NCBI GenBank assembly: GCA_017623055.1 | Contig: JAGAPX010000028.1 | Span: forward strand, 1 to 47,420 | Length of the DNA stretch: 47,420 nt | Origin: Phascolarctobacterium sp. | GTDB taxonomy: Bacteria; Bacillota; Negativicutes; Acidaminococcales; Acidaminococcaceae | Reading direction: 5' to 3' | Part shown: piece by piece, positions 8,009 to 15,651 of the stretch | Layout: each line of letters opens with the position of its first letter | Position numbering within the stretch: position 1 is the first letter of the stretch | Notes under the pieces: generated by a model | Told to the model about the DNA's origin: nothing | What the model saw: the letters and a program-made list of their open reading frames with translations, nothing else | Database searches by the model: none | Translations under genes and position numbers: made by a program

Positions 8009-9148
8009 CTATTCTATATCGCCCATATTTTTCTCTTCCAGCTGTTCTTCCACCTTTTCAGAAAGCAGAGTGTAAATTACAGAGCACAAGGGTACGCTCA
8101 TCACCATACCGATAATTCCGGCAACGCTACCACCAATGGTAACTGCCACCAGCACCCACAGCTCACTCAAGCCAACTGCCTTGCCTACAATTTTCGGGTA
8201 CAGAATATCGCCCTCAATACGTTGTAATACAATGAAGAAAACTAAAAAGACCCAAATCTTTTCGGGAGCAGCAACCAAAATTAAGAAGCAACCCACCGCC
8301 GCACTAATAATGGTACCCAAAATGGGAATCAGTCCCAAAACAGCAACTAGTACGGAAATTACCAAAGCATAAGGCAAGCCGATGATGAACATGCCTGCAA
8401 AGCACATACAGCCTAAAATCAAGGCTTCACTAAATTGACCAGCAACATAGCCGTGGAAAACTCTTTGGCTAATCTTGCCTGCTTTTACTAAATAATCAGC
8501 ACGTTCCTTGGTATTGAAAGCGTAAATGGTACGCTTCAAGCTGCGAGCAAGCACGTCCTTTTCCAAAAGCAGATACACCGCCGCCACAATACCAATGGCA
8601 AAATTAGTAACCACATCCACCACAGTAGTGGTAGCAATCCAAGTACGGGACAGGAGCAAACTCTTATTATCCTGAATAAATTTGAAGATGGTTTCGTAAG
8701 CATTATTCCACTGCTTTTGCAGGTAGAGGAAATCATCCTCAAACATATTGAACTGAGTAGCCTTTTCCTGCAGGTAAACGTTCATCTTCTCCACAGCAGG
8801 AGGAATTAGTTTAATGAGGGTTTTAACGCTGCTGTTCAGTTCCGGCAAAACGAGAAGTACCGTAAAGGCAAAGAAGGCAGCGATTAAAGCAATGCTCAAG
8901 ATTAAACAAGCAATGCGTTTCACCTTTTCCAACTTATCCAGCGGTCCCTTGCTAAAGAATTTATCCCAAACCACTTCCAACTTGGTCATCAATACATTGA
9001 CGATAAAGGCAATAAAGCCACCAATCAAGAAGGGCAGGATGATTTTATAAAATTTATCCAACAGTTCCAAGCTCACGCTATAATTCCACAGCGCCCAGCA
9101 CAGCACTATGGTAAAGGCGATAAGCCCGTAAGTATTTTTATTTTTCAT
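8009..9148 (-). CDS. AI-2E family transporter (PerM/YtvI-like permease)
   Basis: This 379-residue integral membrane protein has about eight hydrophobic segments. Two near the N-terminus (around residues 10-55) and one around 72-100 are followed by a long soluble loop and a C-terminal cluster. The C-terminal region has the family-typical LISVLVAVLGLIPILGTIIS and the block VLQRIEGDILYPKIVGKAVG. Members export small molecules such as autoinducer-2 or act as Na+/H+ antiporters; substrate cannot be assigned. The ATG at 9148 follows GAGGAGG. It may also read into the thioesterase operon downstream. Confidence 0.88.
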   Translation of the reverse strand: MKNKNTYGLIAFTIVLCWALWNYSVSLELLDKFYKIILPFLIGGFIAFIVNVLMTKLEVVWDKFFSKGPLDKLEKVKRIACLILSIALIAAFFAFTVLLVLPELNSSVKTLIKLIPPAVEKMNVYLQEKATQFNMFEDDFLYLQKQWNNAYETIFKFIQDNKSLLLSRTWIATTTVVDVVTNFAIGIVAAVYLLLEKDVLARSLKRTIYAFNTKERADYLVKAGKISQRVFHGYVAGQFSEALILGCMCFAGMFIIGLPYALVISVLVAVLGLIPILGTIISAAVGCFLILVAAPEKIWVFLVFFIVLQRIEGDILYPKIVGKAVGLSELWVLVAVTIGGSVAGIIGMVMSVPLCSVIYTLLSEKVEEQLEEKNMGDIE

Positions 9149-9178
9149 AAGGAGTACCTCCTCAAAATATCTTCTTTT

Positions 9179-9207
9179 ATTTTAACATAATAGTTATGGC
9201 AATACAA
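9179..9207 (-). promoter_or_regulatory. Promoter of the AI-2E-type permease
   Basis: TTGTAT (9202-9207), 17-base spacer, TAAAAT (9179-9184) on the minus strand. It interleaves with the divergent tRNA promoter. Confidence 0.7.
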
Positions 9208-9223
9208 AGAACTATGCTATAAT
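9194..9223 (+). promoter_or_regulatory. Promoter of tRNA-Arg
   Basis: A consensus -10 TATAAT lies at 9218-9223, sixteen bases ahead of the tRNA. The -35 is poor (TTATGG at 9194-9199, 18-base spacer). Confidence 0.6.
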
Positions 9224-9238
9224 AGAAGCGTTACTAAT

Positions 9239-9313
9239 GCGCCTGTAGCTCAGTGGATAGAGCAGTGGCCTCCGGAGCCATGTGCGGAGGTTCGATTCCT
9301 CTCAGGCGTACCA
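9239..9313 (+). tRNA. tRNA-Arg (anticodon CCG)
   Basis: The cloverleaf can be drawn by eye. The acceptor arm GCGCCTG pairs with CAGGCGT, ending in a G-U pair. The D-arm is followed by an anticodon loop CTCCGGA with CCG in the middle, a short variable loop, a T-arm with GGTTCGATT, discriminator A and an encoded CCA (9311-9313). It reads the arginine codon CGG. It stands as a single tRNA with its own promoter and terminator. Confidence 0.95.
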
Positions 9314-9322
9314 CCAAAAATT

Positions 9323-9357
9323 AACCGTCCTCAAAATTCTGAGGACGGTTTTTCATT
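9323..9357 (+). terminator. Terminator after tRNA-Arg (probably bidirectional)
   Basis: A perfect 11-bp stem, AACCGTCCTCA (9323-9333) with TGAGGACGGTT (9340-9350), is followed by TTTCATTTT. On the other strand it is followed by AATTTTTGG, so it can also end the convergent TonB-receptor transcript. Confidence 0.88.
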
Positions 9358-9405
9358 TTATACACTATGAATTTTTAACTTTTCCTACCATTAAGATACC
9401 TGTTG

Positions 9406-11313
9406 TTAGAACGTAATCTCTACCCCTGCACGCCACAGTCTGCCGTAGGCGTTAATGTTAGCATTCTCTTTGTCAAAGAGGTTATCAATGGCGATAAAGG
9501 CACGGTAGCCCTTACCCCAATTTTTGTTAACCGCTACGTTAAAGGTATTAATGCTATAAACTCCTTCATTACATTTATAGTCACTGTACCACCTGTTATA
9601 AAGGGCAACGCTCCACGGGTTCACTGCTTCCTCTGCCCACAACAGCTTTGCCGTATAGGTGTTACGTGCGCTGTAGTCAAGGCGTTCCTTTGTTACTTCG
9701 TTCTTGGCATCAAGGTATGCGTAGTCCAAAAGCAAGGCAAAGCCTGCACCCAAGTCCTGCTCGTAGGCAAACTCCACGCCTTTAGTAGAAGCTTCATCTA
9801 TATTTACGAACTGCTTGTCAGGCAACATACCACCTACGCTCTGAATATCCTTGTAGGTTATAGCGTTATCCTTTTCGTTGGCAAAATATGTCAGCTTAAC
9901 CTTCGTCTTATCGCGAAACTCCTGCTCATAGCTAAGCTCGTAGCCAGTAGTTTCTTCCGGTTTCAGATTGGGGTTGCCGTAAAAAGTAAACATGCCCATA
10001 TGGTCAAAGGCGCCGTACAGTTCATCAACGGAGGGTGCTCTATACGCCTTGCCATAATTTGCTTTAATGCGAGAAGTTTCCGTCAAAAAGTAGGTTGCAC
10101 CCACACTAGGCGAGGTTTGCCCACCAAAAGTATCATGGTGGTCGTAACGCAAAGAGGGAATTACTAAAAGCTTGTCACTCACATAAACTTCTTCCTGCAA
10201 ATAGAAAGCGTACTGGTCAGTTTTATCCTTAGCATTTTCCACAAAGGCATCACCATCAAGGGTACGTACTTCCCCGCCCAATGTCAGCTTATTATTTTCA
10301 GCAAGGGTTATGGTATCGCGAGCTTCCACGTTCCACAGCTTATGCTTGCGTTGAAAAACCTTAGGTACTAGCATAGGTCGCATTCCCTGCAAAGAAAACT
10401 CCTTCTCGTTATGGTCAGATTCCAGCTCGCCGTAAGAAGCAGTTACGCTGTAAGCATGCTTCTTATTTTGTCCCTCGTAGGTTAAGCTGGCAAGCTTGCG
10501 CTCGTAGTCGCGATGGTTATCCCAAGTAAGCTTTCTTCCTCCAACTGGATAGATAGCTTCAAAATCATACTTCTGCTTTTGGTAATCAAGGTACAGGTTC
10601 AACTTATTGGCTTCATCAATTTCGTAATCCAAGTCCAAGCTGTAGCTTTGCCCCGGACCGTGGCTAAAGCCCTCTGCCTTACTGTCAAAGTTACGCAGCT
10701 TGCTAAAGTTCACGTCTAAAACCGCACTTACCTTCCCTTGCTTGCCACTATCCCAATGGTAGTAGTTATTCATCTGACGAGTACCGCTATTAAGCCCAAG
10801 TGTAAATCTTTCCTCTGCAGATTTTTTCGTGATAATATTTATAACCCCAGCCTGGGCATCGCTTCCGTACAAAGCACCTGCCTGTCCGCGCACAATCTCA
10901 ATGCGCTCCACATTGCTTAAGTTAAATCTGTCCAGCACTCTTGCGTTACCGCTGTCACGCCCAATGGCGTAAAAGTTTTCTCCTGGAATGCGTCTGCCGT
11001 TGAGCAAGATTAGCACATCATCGGTGCCACTGCCTCGCAGGGAAAAATTATCCCCATGGGAGCCTGTACCATCTGCCAAATAAAAATTGCTAGCGTACTT
11101 GAGCACGTCACGCACGCTGGTTCCACCAATCTTTTTAATTGTTTCGCCAGTGATAACCTCCACGCTTTGGGGAACTTCCTTTTGAGTCAAGGTACTACGG
11201 GTGGCAGCAACAACGTATTCATCCAGTTGGAAGCTTGCCTGCTCCCCTGCGTAAGCGCTGTTTACCAACGCCAACATTATATTCATTACAAGTAAAGACT
11301 TTTTAAAATTCAT
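9406..11313 (-). CDS. TonB-dependent outer-membrane receptor (BtuB/CirA-like)
   Basis: A 635-residue outer-membrane gated channel for a metal complex or vitamin, energised by TonB. It has a signal peptide (residues 1-22, ending NSAYA), then a TonB-box-like stretch DEYVVAATR. The plug domain (about 45-160) shows QSVEVITGETIKKIGG, the ILLNGRRIPG block and VERIEIVRGQAGALYGSDA. A beta-barrel follows with a C-terminal aromatic residue (GVEITF). Barrel strands and loops such as RIKANYGKAYRAPSVDELYG are typical. The substrate cannot be fixed: no TonB/ABC partner, Fur box or cobalamin riboswitch was recognised. It is divergent from the Nim/Crp pair, and an extended -10 lies at 11342-11350. Confidence 0.93.
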   Translation of the reverse strand: MNFKKSLLVMNIMLALVNSAYAGEQASFQLDEYVVAATRSTLTQKEVPQSVEVITGETIKKIGGTSVRDVLKYASNFYLADGTGSHGDNFSLRGSGTDDVLILLNGRRIPGENFYAIGRDSGNARVLDRFNLSNVERIEIVRGQAGALYGSDAQAGVINIITKKSAEERFTLGLNSGTRQMNNYYHWDSGKQGKVSAVLDVNFSKLRNFDSKAEGFSHGPGQSYSLDLDYEIDEANKLNLYLDYQKQKYDFEAIYPVGGRKLTWDNHRDYERKLASLTYEGQNKKHAYSVTASYGELESDHNEKEFSLQGMRPMLVPKVFQRKHKLWNVEARDTITLAENNKLTLGGEVRTLDGDAFVENAKDKTDQYAFYLQEEVYVSDKLLVIPSLRYDHHDTFGGQTSPSVGATYFLTETSRIKANYGKAYRAPSVDELYGAFDHMGMFTFYGNPNLKPEETTGYELSYEQEFRDKTKVKLTYFANEKDNAITYKDIQSVGGMLPDKQFVNIDEASTKGVEFAYEQDLGAGFALLLDYAYLDAKNEVTKERLDYSARNTYTAKLLWAEEAVNPWSVALYNRWYSDYKCNEGVYSINTFNVAVNKNWGKGYRAFIAIDNLFDKENANINAYGRLWRAGVEITF

Positions 11314-11341
11314 CTTGCTTCTCCTAAAAATATCTTTCGTA

Positions 11342-11350
11342 ATTATATCA
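11342..11350 (-). promoter_or_regulatory. Extended -10 promoter of the TonB receptor
   Basis: TGATATAAT on the minus strand, about 30 bases ahead of the ATG. The -35 region is poor. Confidence 0.5.
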
Positions 11351-11374
11351 TAGCAAAATAAAATCTTTCCAGTC

Positions 11375-11392
11375 TTAGTAAACTCCTACTAA
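11375..11392. promoter_or_regulatory. Perfect dyad between divergent TonB receptor and Nim/Crp genes
   Basis: TTAGTA-aactcc-TACTAA is an 18-base perfect inverted repeat with 6-base arms. It lies about 37 bases upstream of the TonB receptor's -10 and 62 bases ahead of the flavoprotein ATG. Its size is right for a Crp/Fnr-family dimer, and a Crp/Fnr gene lies in the divergent operon. Binding is inferred only. Confidence 0.4.
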
Positions 11393-11454
11393 TGGCAGGA
11401 TTTTTTTGTTTCAGCAAGAAATATTCTATAAATGTTTTTTCAGGAGGGGAAATC

Positions 11455-11925
11455 ATGCGTAGAAAAGATAGAGAAGTTACTGACCCTGCAAAAATTCAAG
11501 ATATTATGGAGCGCTGTACCTGCTGTCGCGTAGGCTTTAACGATGGCGGTGAGGTTTACATCGTGCCCCTGAACTTTGGCTACAAAATTTCTGATGATAA
11601 ATACACCCTTTACTTCCACGGAGCAGGCGCTGGTCGTAAGTTTGACCTTGCCCAAGCAAAACCCTACGTTGGTTTTGAAATGGATACCAACTATTTGCTT
11701 CACACCGCTGACGTTGCCTGCGAATTTTCCGCACGCTTCCAAAGCATTATTGGCAACGGCACCTTTAGCCTTGTAGAAGACCCTGCTGAAAAACTGGAAG
11801 GCTTACAGCTGGTAATGTTCCATGCCACCGGTAAAAAGGATTGGGAATTTAACCCAATGATGCTTAAAATGGTAGCAGTCTTTAAATTGGAAGTAAGTAA
11901 ATTGAGCTGTAAGGAACACGCTTAA
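11455..11925 (+). CDS. Nim-like pyridoxamine 5'-phosphate oxidase family flavoprotein
   Basis: A 156-residue split-barrel flavin-binding protein of the PNPOx/NimA family. It opens MRRKDREVTDPAKIQDIM and runs through CTCCRVGFNDGGEVYIVPLN, matching the family start 'MRRKDREI..' and the flavin-contact strand. TLYFHGAGAGRK and PYVGFEMD are further conserved blocks. Some relatives reduce 5-nitroimidazoles; many have unknown natural substrates, and a resistance role is not shown. I chose ATG 11455, after AGGAGGGG, over an upstream in-frame codon without a ribosome site. It is followed 12 bases later by a Crp/Fnr regulator gene. Confidence 0.85.
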   Translation: MRRKDREVTDPAKIQDIMERCTCCRVGFNDGGEVYIVPLNFGYKISDDKYTLYFHGAGAGRKFDLAQAKPYVGFEMDTNYLLHTADVACEFSARFQSIIGNGTFSLVEDPAEKLEGLQLVMFHATGKKDWEFNPMMLKMVAVFKLEVSKLSCKEHA

Positions 11926-11937
11926 AGGAGAATTGTT

Positions 11938-12612
11938 ATGACCACCAACGCATATACTCAAATTTTCTCCAGTCTTTTCCCATTTTGGGACAAGCTTCCT
12001 GCCCACGAGCAAGAGCTTCTGTATAAAAGCACCCTGCCCGTCAACTACAAGAAGGGGCAAATCATCCACGACGGAACGGAATGTACAGGCATGATTCTTG
12101 TACAAAAAGGTTGCCTGCGTGCCTATATGCTTTCTGACGAGGGCAAGGAAGTTACCCTGTACCGCTTACGTGACGGAAATATCTGTATGCTTTCTGCTTC
12201 CTGCGTACTGCAATCCATCACCTTTGACGTTTTCATCGAAGCGGAAGAAGCCAGCGAAGCACTGCTCATCAACGGCAAGGTCTTTGCTGACATGGCGGAG
12301 CGTAACGCTCCCATGAAGATTTATGCTTTGGAAACTGCGGTGGGAAGATTTTCCAACGTAATGTGGATTATGCAGCAGATTCTTTTTATGAGCCTTGATA
12401 AACGCTTGGCACTATACTTATTGGAAGAAAGTGCTGTAAATAATTCTGACACCATCAAAGCAACTCACGACCAAATCGCTCGCCACCTTGGTTCTGCCCG
12501 CGAGGTAATCTCCCGTATGCTCAAATACTTTACCGCGGAAGGCATTATTCAAAGTGCAAGAGGCGAAATCAAAATTTTAGACAAGTCCAGATTAGAACTG
12601 CTCTCCAAATAA
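11938..12612 (+). CDS. Crp/Fnr family transcriptional regulator
   Basis: The 224-residue protein has the two-domain Crp/Fnr plan. A cyclic-nucleotide-binding-like beta-roll spans about residues 20-125 (KKGQIIHDGTECTGMILVQK, then RLRDGNICMLSASC). A long dimer helix follows, then a C-terminal winged helix near residues 165-215 (THDQIARHLGSAREVISRML). There is no N-terminal Fnr iron-sulfur cysteine cluster, although several internal cysteines occur. It is the second gene after the Nim-like flavoprotein, with AAAGGAG overlapping that gene's end. Redox or oxygen sensing is possible but not proven. Confidence 0.88.
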   Translation: MTTNAYTQIFSSLFPFWDKLPAHEQELLYKSTLPVNYKKGQIIHDGTECTGMILVQKGCLRAYMLSDEGKEVTLYRLRDGNICMLSASCVLQSITFDVFIEAEEASEALLINGKVFADMAERNAPMKIYALETAVGRFSNVMWIMQQILFMSLDKRLALYLLEESAVNNSDTIKATHDQIARHLGSAREVISRMLKYFTAEGIIQSARGEIKILDKSRLELLSK

Positions 12613-12619
12613 ACAAAGA

Positions 12620-12652
12620 AGCTGCTGTCACTAGACAGCAGCTCTTTTATTT
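12620..12652 (+). terminator. Terminator of the Nim/Crp operon
   Basis: A perfect 9-bp stem, GCTGCTGTC (12621-12629) with GACAGCAGC (12634-12642), has a 4-base loop and is followed by TCTTTTATTTTA. Confidence 0.85.
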
Positions 12653-12686
12653 TAGGAGTAATCTCATATTTTGACTTACTTGTATT

Positions 12687-13271
12687 TTAATCAAGATATT
12701 CGTGTTCTTCCTTATGACGCCAATGCTTGGGCATAAAGATTGCAGCGATCATCATCAGCACGCCAAGGAAGAAAATGCCACCGTACCCACAGCTCATTAC
12801 CGAAGGAATAAACTCGCTAAGCTGGTACAGGGTAAAATGTCTGATGTTCCACAACTGGTAAATATCTGTTGCGTACCAAAAATCCGCGGTCAAACCGTAC
12901 AACCAATAACCCAGGACACCACCAAGGATGATACCCACTGTTTTGCACTTGTGCTCGTAGGGTAGTGCAGCAAGGCTTGTACCGGGGCAGTTGCCAAGGA
13001 CGCCTAAACCCAAGCCAAAAATCATACCACCAAGAACAACGGCAAAGCTCATACCTTTAATGATAATAGTAGCTTCCTCGTAGCCAACAACGTATTCGCA
13101 AATCGCTAAGAGGAACATGGCGTAACCCAAAGCATAGAGTAAAATTCTCGCAATGGTTAAGTTCTCCAAACGCAGGGAGGAGCGGGCACGTCTGCGGTGT
13201 GCAACGCCTGACCAATACAGGGTAAAACCTAAAAGGAGACCTGTAAAAATAACCATAAATGTGTTATACAT
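12687..13271 (-). CDS. YeeE/YedE family membrane protein (C-terminal partner)
   Basis: A 194-residue membrane protein with five or so hydrophobic segments. The YeeE/YedE (TsuA-like) family motif is present: GGMIFGLGLGVLGNCPGTSL, with the conserved cysteine in NCPGT. Family members pass thiosulfate or other reduced sulfur species across the membrane to sulfur-transfer partners. Here it is the second gene of a pair, 1 base after the 131-residue partner at 13273-13668, so it looks like a split transporter. It is convergent with the Crp/Fnr gene. Confidence 0.8.
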   Translation of the reverse strand: MYNTFMVIFTGLLLGFTLYWSGVAHRRRARSSLRLENLTIARILLYALGYAMFLLAICEYVVGYEEATIIIKGMSFAVVLGGMIFGLGLGVLGNCPGTSLAALPYEHKCKTVGIILGGVLGYWLYGLTADFWYATDIYQLWNIRHFTLYQLSEFIPSVMSCGYGGIFFLGVLMMIAAIFMPKHWRHKEEHEYLD

Positions 13272-13272
13272 A

Positions 13273-13668
13273 CTACTTACCTCCCTCGCAATGTTCTTTC
13301 AATAAAATTGCCACGGGAATAGCGGTCAAAAGGGCAGCTATTACAAATGCGTAACTGCTAAGGCTGGTCAAAAGCAATCCGCTCATAATATTACCTTCAC
13401 CACTACCTTCAGCAAGCATTGCACCGTAGCTCATTACCATTCCACCAACTAAGCCTGTCAAGAACAAACGAGTGTGACACATTTCCTCACGCCCTGGTTT
13501 AGGTTGGTACTCTTCCCTGTAACCGGGAAGCATCAAATAGGCAGCAAAAGCACCGAAGGGAATCATAGCGATAAATTCGCAGCTGTTTTCCGGCTCCACA
13601 AGTAATAATGCCATAAAGAAGACGAAGCCTAAGGTCATTGCCTTAGAAAACCATTTGATTGTTTTCAT
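13273..13668 (-). CDS. YeeE/YedE-like small membrane protein (N-terminal partner)
   Basis: A 131-residue protein with about four hydrophobic segments. The stretch GGMVMSYGAMLAEG aligns with the YeeE/YedE motif 'GG.l.GyGarlA.GCTsG'. The cysteine of that motif is replaced: the sequence reads EGSGEGNIMSG. The downstream partner keeps its own cysteine. The ATG at 13668 follows a TAAAGGAGG site. The two genes lie 1 base apart and surely work together, with loss of one sulfur-relay cysteine as the unusual point. Confidence 0.72.
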   Translation of the reverse strand: MKTIKWFSKAMTLGFVFFMALLLVEPENSCEFIAMIPFGAFAAYLMLPGYREEYQPKPGREEMCHTRLFLTGLVGGMVMSYGAMLAEGSGEGNIMSGLLLTSLSSYAFVIAALLTAIPVAILLKEHCEGGK

Positions 13669-13810
13669 ATTTTAACCTCCTTTACAATTAAGCATCCCAT
13701 CTTCAGCTACAGTATACACCTATGGAAAATTTTATATGTGTCAGCCTGTCAAACACTTACGGCTCTTTGTGAACTCTTTATAAAATCAAGGCGTTTTTCA
13801 CACAATCTTC

Positions 13811-13841
13811 TTGACTTAGACCAAAGTGTAACCCTTATAAT
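13811..13841 (+). promoter_or_regulatory. Promoter of the metallophosphoesterase
   Basis: TTGACT (13811-13816) and TATAAT (13836-13841), with a 19-base spacer that is longer than ideal. It lies about 30 bases before the ATG. Confidence 0.55.
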
Positions 13842-13871
13842 ATTTGTAGAAAGTTTTTGCAAGGAGTCCTT

Positions 13872-14960
13872 ATGAAATTCATTTATTTTTTCATTGTCAT
13901 TGATATTCTGCTAACTTCAATTACATATATTTACTACAGGCAAAACTTTGCCTTCGCTAAAACTTGGAGCTTTTTCTTCGTCTACTTAGCGCTAGCAGTT
14001 AACGCTGTAGGCTCCCGCCTTTTGCCGGAGACTGCTCCCCTATTTATCTTGAAGGCTTCCTCTTGGCTAAGCGGATTATGGATTGCCTTCATGTATTACT
14101 CCCTAATGTTGGCACTCCTCCACACCCTGCTGTGGCTTGGCAGCAATATACTCTCCTTTAGCCTGCCTAATTTTGAAATTGCCTGCGCAGGTCTGCTCCT
14201 CGTAGTAAGCTTGGTAGCTTGGGGAACCTTCCGCGCCTTTAATCCTGTGGTACGCACGGAAGAAATTGTTACTTCCAAACTGCCACCTAATAGTAGCTAC
14301 AAGATTGTTCTCGTCAGCGACATACACCTTGGTAGAATCTTAGGCAACGATTATGCCAAAGACCTTGTTAAAAAAATAAACGCCCAAAATCCTGACCTTG
14401 TCCTTATGGCAGGCGATATATTGGACGAAAAAATTAGTTACGTTGTTGAGCAGGACTCCCTCTCCCAATTGGCAAAGCTTAATACTAAACTTGGAGTGTA
14501 CGCTGCTTACGGCAACCATGATTATTTGGACAAGCCCTTGGTTTGGCAAGGCATGCTGGAAGCTAACAACATCAAAGTACTGCGTGATGCAAGCATTATT
14601 GTAGATAGTAAGCTAAAGATTAGCGGCTTGAACGACTTTAGCCGTAATAGAAGCAATGTTACTTTAGAAAAGCTTGCCTCTGGCAACGAAGATTACTACA
14701 GCATTTTGATTGATCACCAGCCTCGTAAGATAGAACCTGCCAGTGCCGCAGGCTACGACTTGTACGTTGCGGGGCATACCCATACGGGACAGCTCTTCCC
14801 CAATCGCTTGATTACCAAGAAAATGTACAAGCTTGACTACGGACGTAAAGAGTTTGGCAAAATGACAGCAATTACCAGCAATGGCTACGGCTTCTGGGGA
14901 CCGCCAGTGCGAACTGAGCTTGCACCAGAGTTAGTGGTGATTACTGTAAAAGCGTTATAA
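13872..14960 (+). CDS. Membrane-anchored metallophosphoesterase (YkuE-like)
   Basis: A 362-residue protein with about four N-terminal membrane segments (residues 1-120) and a cytoplasmic or peripheral calcineurin-like domain. The metal ligands are all present: SDIH (149-152), GDILDE (181-186), GNHD (214-217), a later DHQP and the C-terminal GHTHTG. Relatives (YkuE, YaeI) hydrolyse phosphodiesters, some acting on lipid substrates. The ATG at 13872 follows AAGGAGTCC. It has its own promoter and shares a terminator with the convergent DUF1508 gene. Confidence 0.88.
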   Translation: MKFIYFFIVIDILLTSITYIYYRQNFAFAKTWSFFFVYLALAVNAVGSRLLPETAPLFILKASSWLSGLWIAFMYYSLMLALLHTLLWLGSNILSFSLPNFEIACAGLLLVVSLVAWGTFRAFNPVVRTEEIVTSKLPPNSSYKIVLVSDIHLGRILGNDYAKDLVKKINAQNPDLVLMAGDILDEKISYVVEQDSLSQLAKLNTKLGVYAAYGNHDYLDKPLVWQGMLEANNIKVLRDASIIVDSKLKISGLNDFSRNRSNVTLEKLASGNEDYYSILIDHQPRKIEPASAAGYDLYVAGHTHTGQLFPNRLITKKMYKLDYGRKEFGKMTAITSNGYGFWGPPVRTELAPELVVITVKAL

Positions 14961-15013
14961 GCTTTTTCCTTGCCTACTGGCACTTCTAACAATTTTAAAC
15001 TTGAATATATAAA

Positions 15014-15053
15014 AACGCTCGCTATCTTTCGATAACGAGCGTTACTTTTTTCT
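15014..15053. terminator. Bidirectional terminator between convergent genes
   Basis: AACGCTCGCTATC (15014-15026) pairs with GATAACGAGCGTT (15031-15043), with one central mismatch. ACTTTTTTCTC follows on the plus strand and TTTATATATTC on the minus strand, so it serves both flanking genes. Confidence 0.8.
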
Positions 15054-15059
15054 CTTAAA

Positions 15060-15431
15060 TTATTCAGCCATTACAACAACTGCGTCAGGAGCATTTTTTC
15101 TGATGGATTCAATGCCGTTTTTGCAGCCAGCCATTGCTTTGTAGCCTTCGCCAGTAGCGATTACTTGACCGTTGGTAGCTTTCAGACGGAAGCGGAATTC
15201 ACCAGCTTTGTCTTTGTAAATTTCAAATTTAGGATGTTTAACAGGCGCATAGCCTTCCACGGTTTGGTCTTGGATACCAGCAACCGGAGCATTTTTCATA
15301 ACACTTGCGATACCTTTACGGCAAGCATTTTCAGAGGAATAAACTTCGGAAGTAGCGATAACTTCGCCATTGCCAGCTTTCAAATCGAATTTAATACCAG
15401 TGTTGGTTTTACGGATAACAAATTTGCCCAT
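15060..15431 (-). CDS. YegP-like protein with two DUF1508 repeats
   Basis: A 123-residue protein of two tandem DUF1508 units. The first reads KFVIRKTNTGIKFDLKAGNG followed by EVIATSEVYSS; the second repeats the pattern as KFEIYKDKAGEFRFRLKATN, then QVIATGEGY. Each unit ends in an NGIESIRKNAP-like helix. The fold is known from YegP structures but the function is unknown. I start at ATG 15431, after AAGGAGGCG, because the upstream in-frame extension has no ribosome site. It is a single gene. Confidence 0.88.
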   Translation of the reverse strand: MGKFVIRKTNTGIKFDLKAGNGEVIATSEVYSSENACRKGIASVMKNAPVAGIQDQTVEGYAPVKHPKFEIYKDKAGEFRFRLKATNGQVIATGEGYKAMAGCKNGIESIRKNAPDAVVVMAE

Positions 15432-15651
15432 AGGGAGCGCCTCCTTTGAAATCAAATGGGTTCTTGGGAATATTTTATTGTATATTTTTGAAAAAAGCAA
15501 CAAAATCTACAATTCCAAGTGATTTTTTTTATTTTCTCGACAAAAGCAATGTTTTTATGTTAAATTGTTACATTCTTGCAAGGTTAATTTTCAATATGCC
15601 TACAAATAAAATACAACATTGCTTATACAAAAGAATTGCTACTAAATAAAA

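Noticed and set aside
11314-11454. Cobalamin riboswitch or Fur box ahead of the TonB receptor
   Set aside because: The leader of about 30 bases is too short for a cobalamin riboswitch, and no GATAATGATTATCATTATC-like box is present.
11455-11925. Calling the Nim-like protein a nitroimidazole resistance gene
   Set aside because: The family match is good, but most members are not shown to give resistance; only the family is supported.
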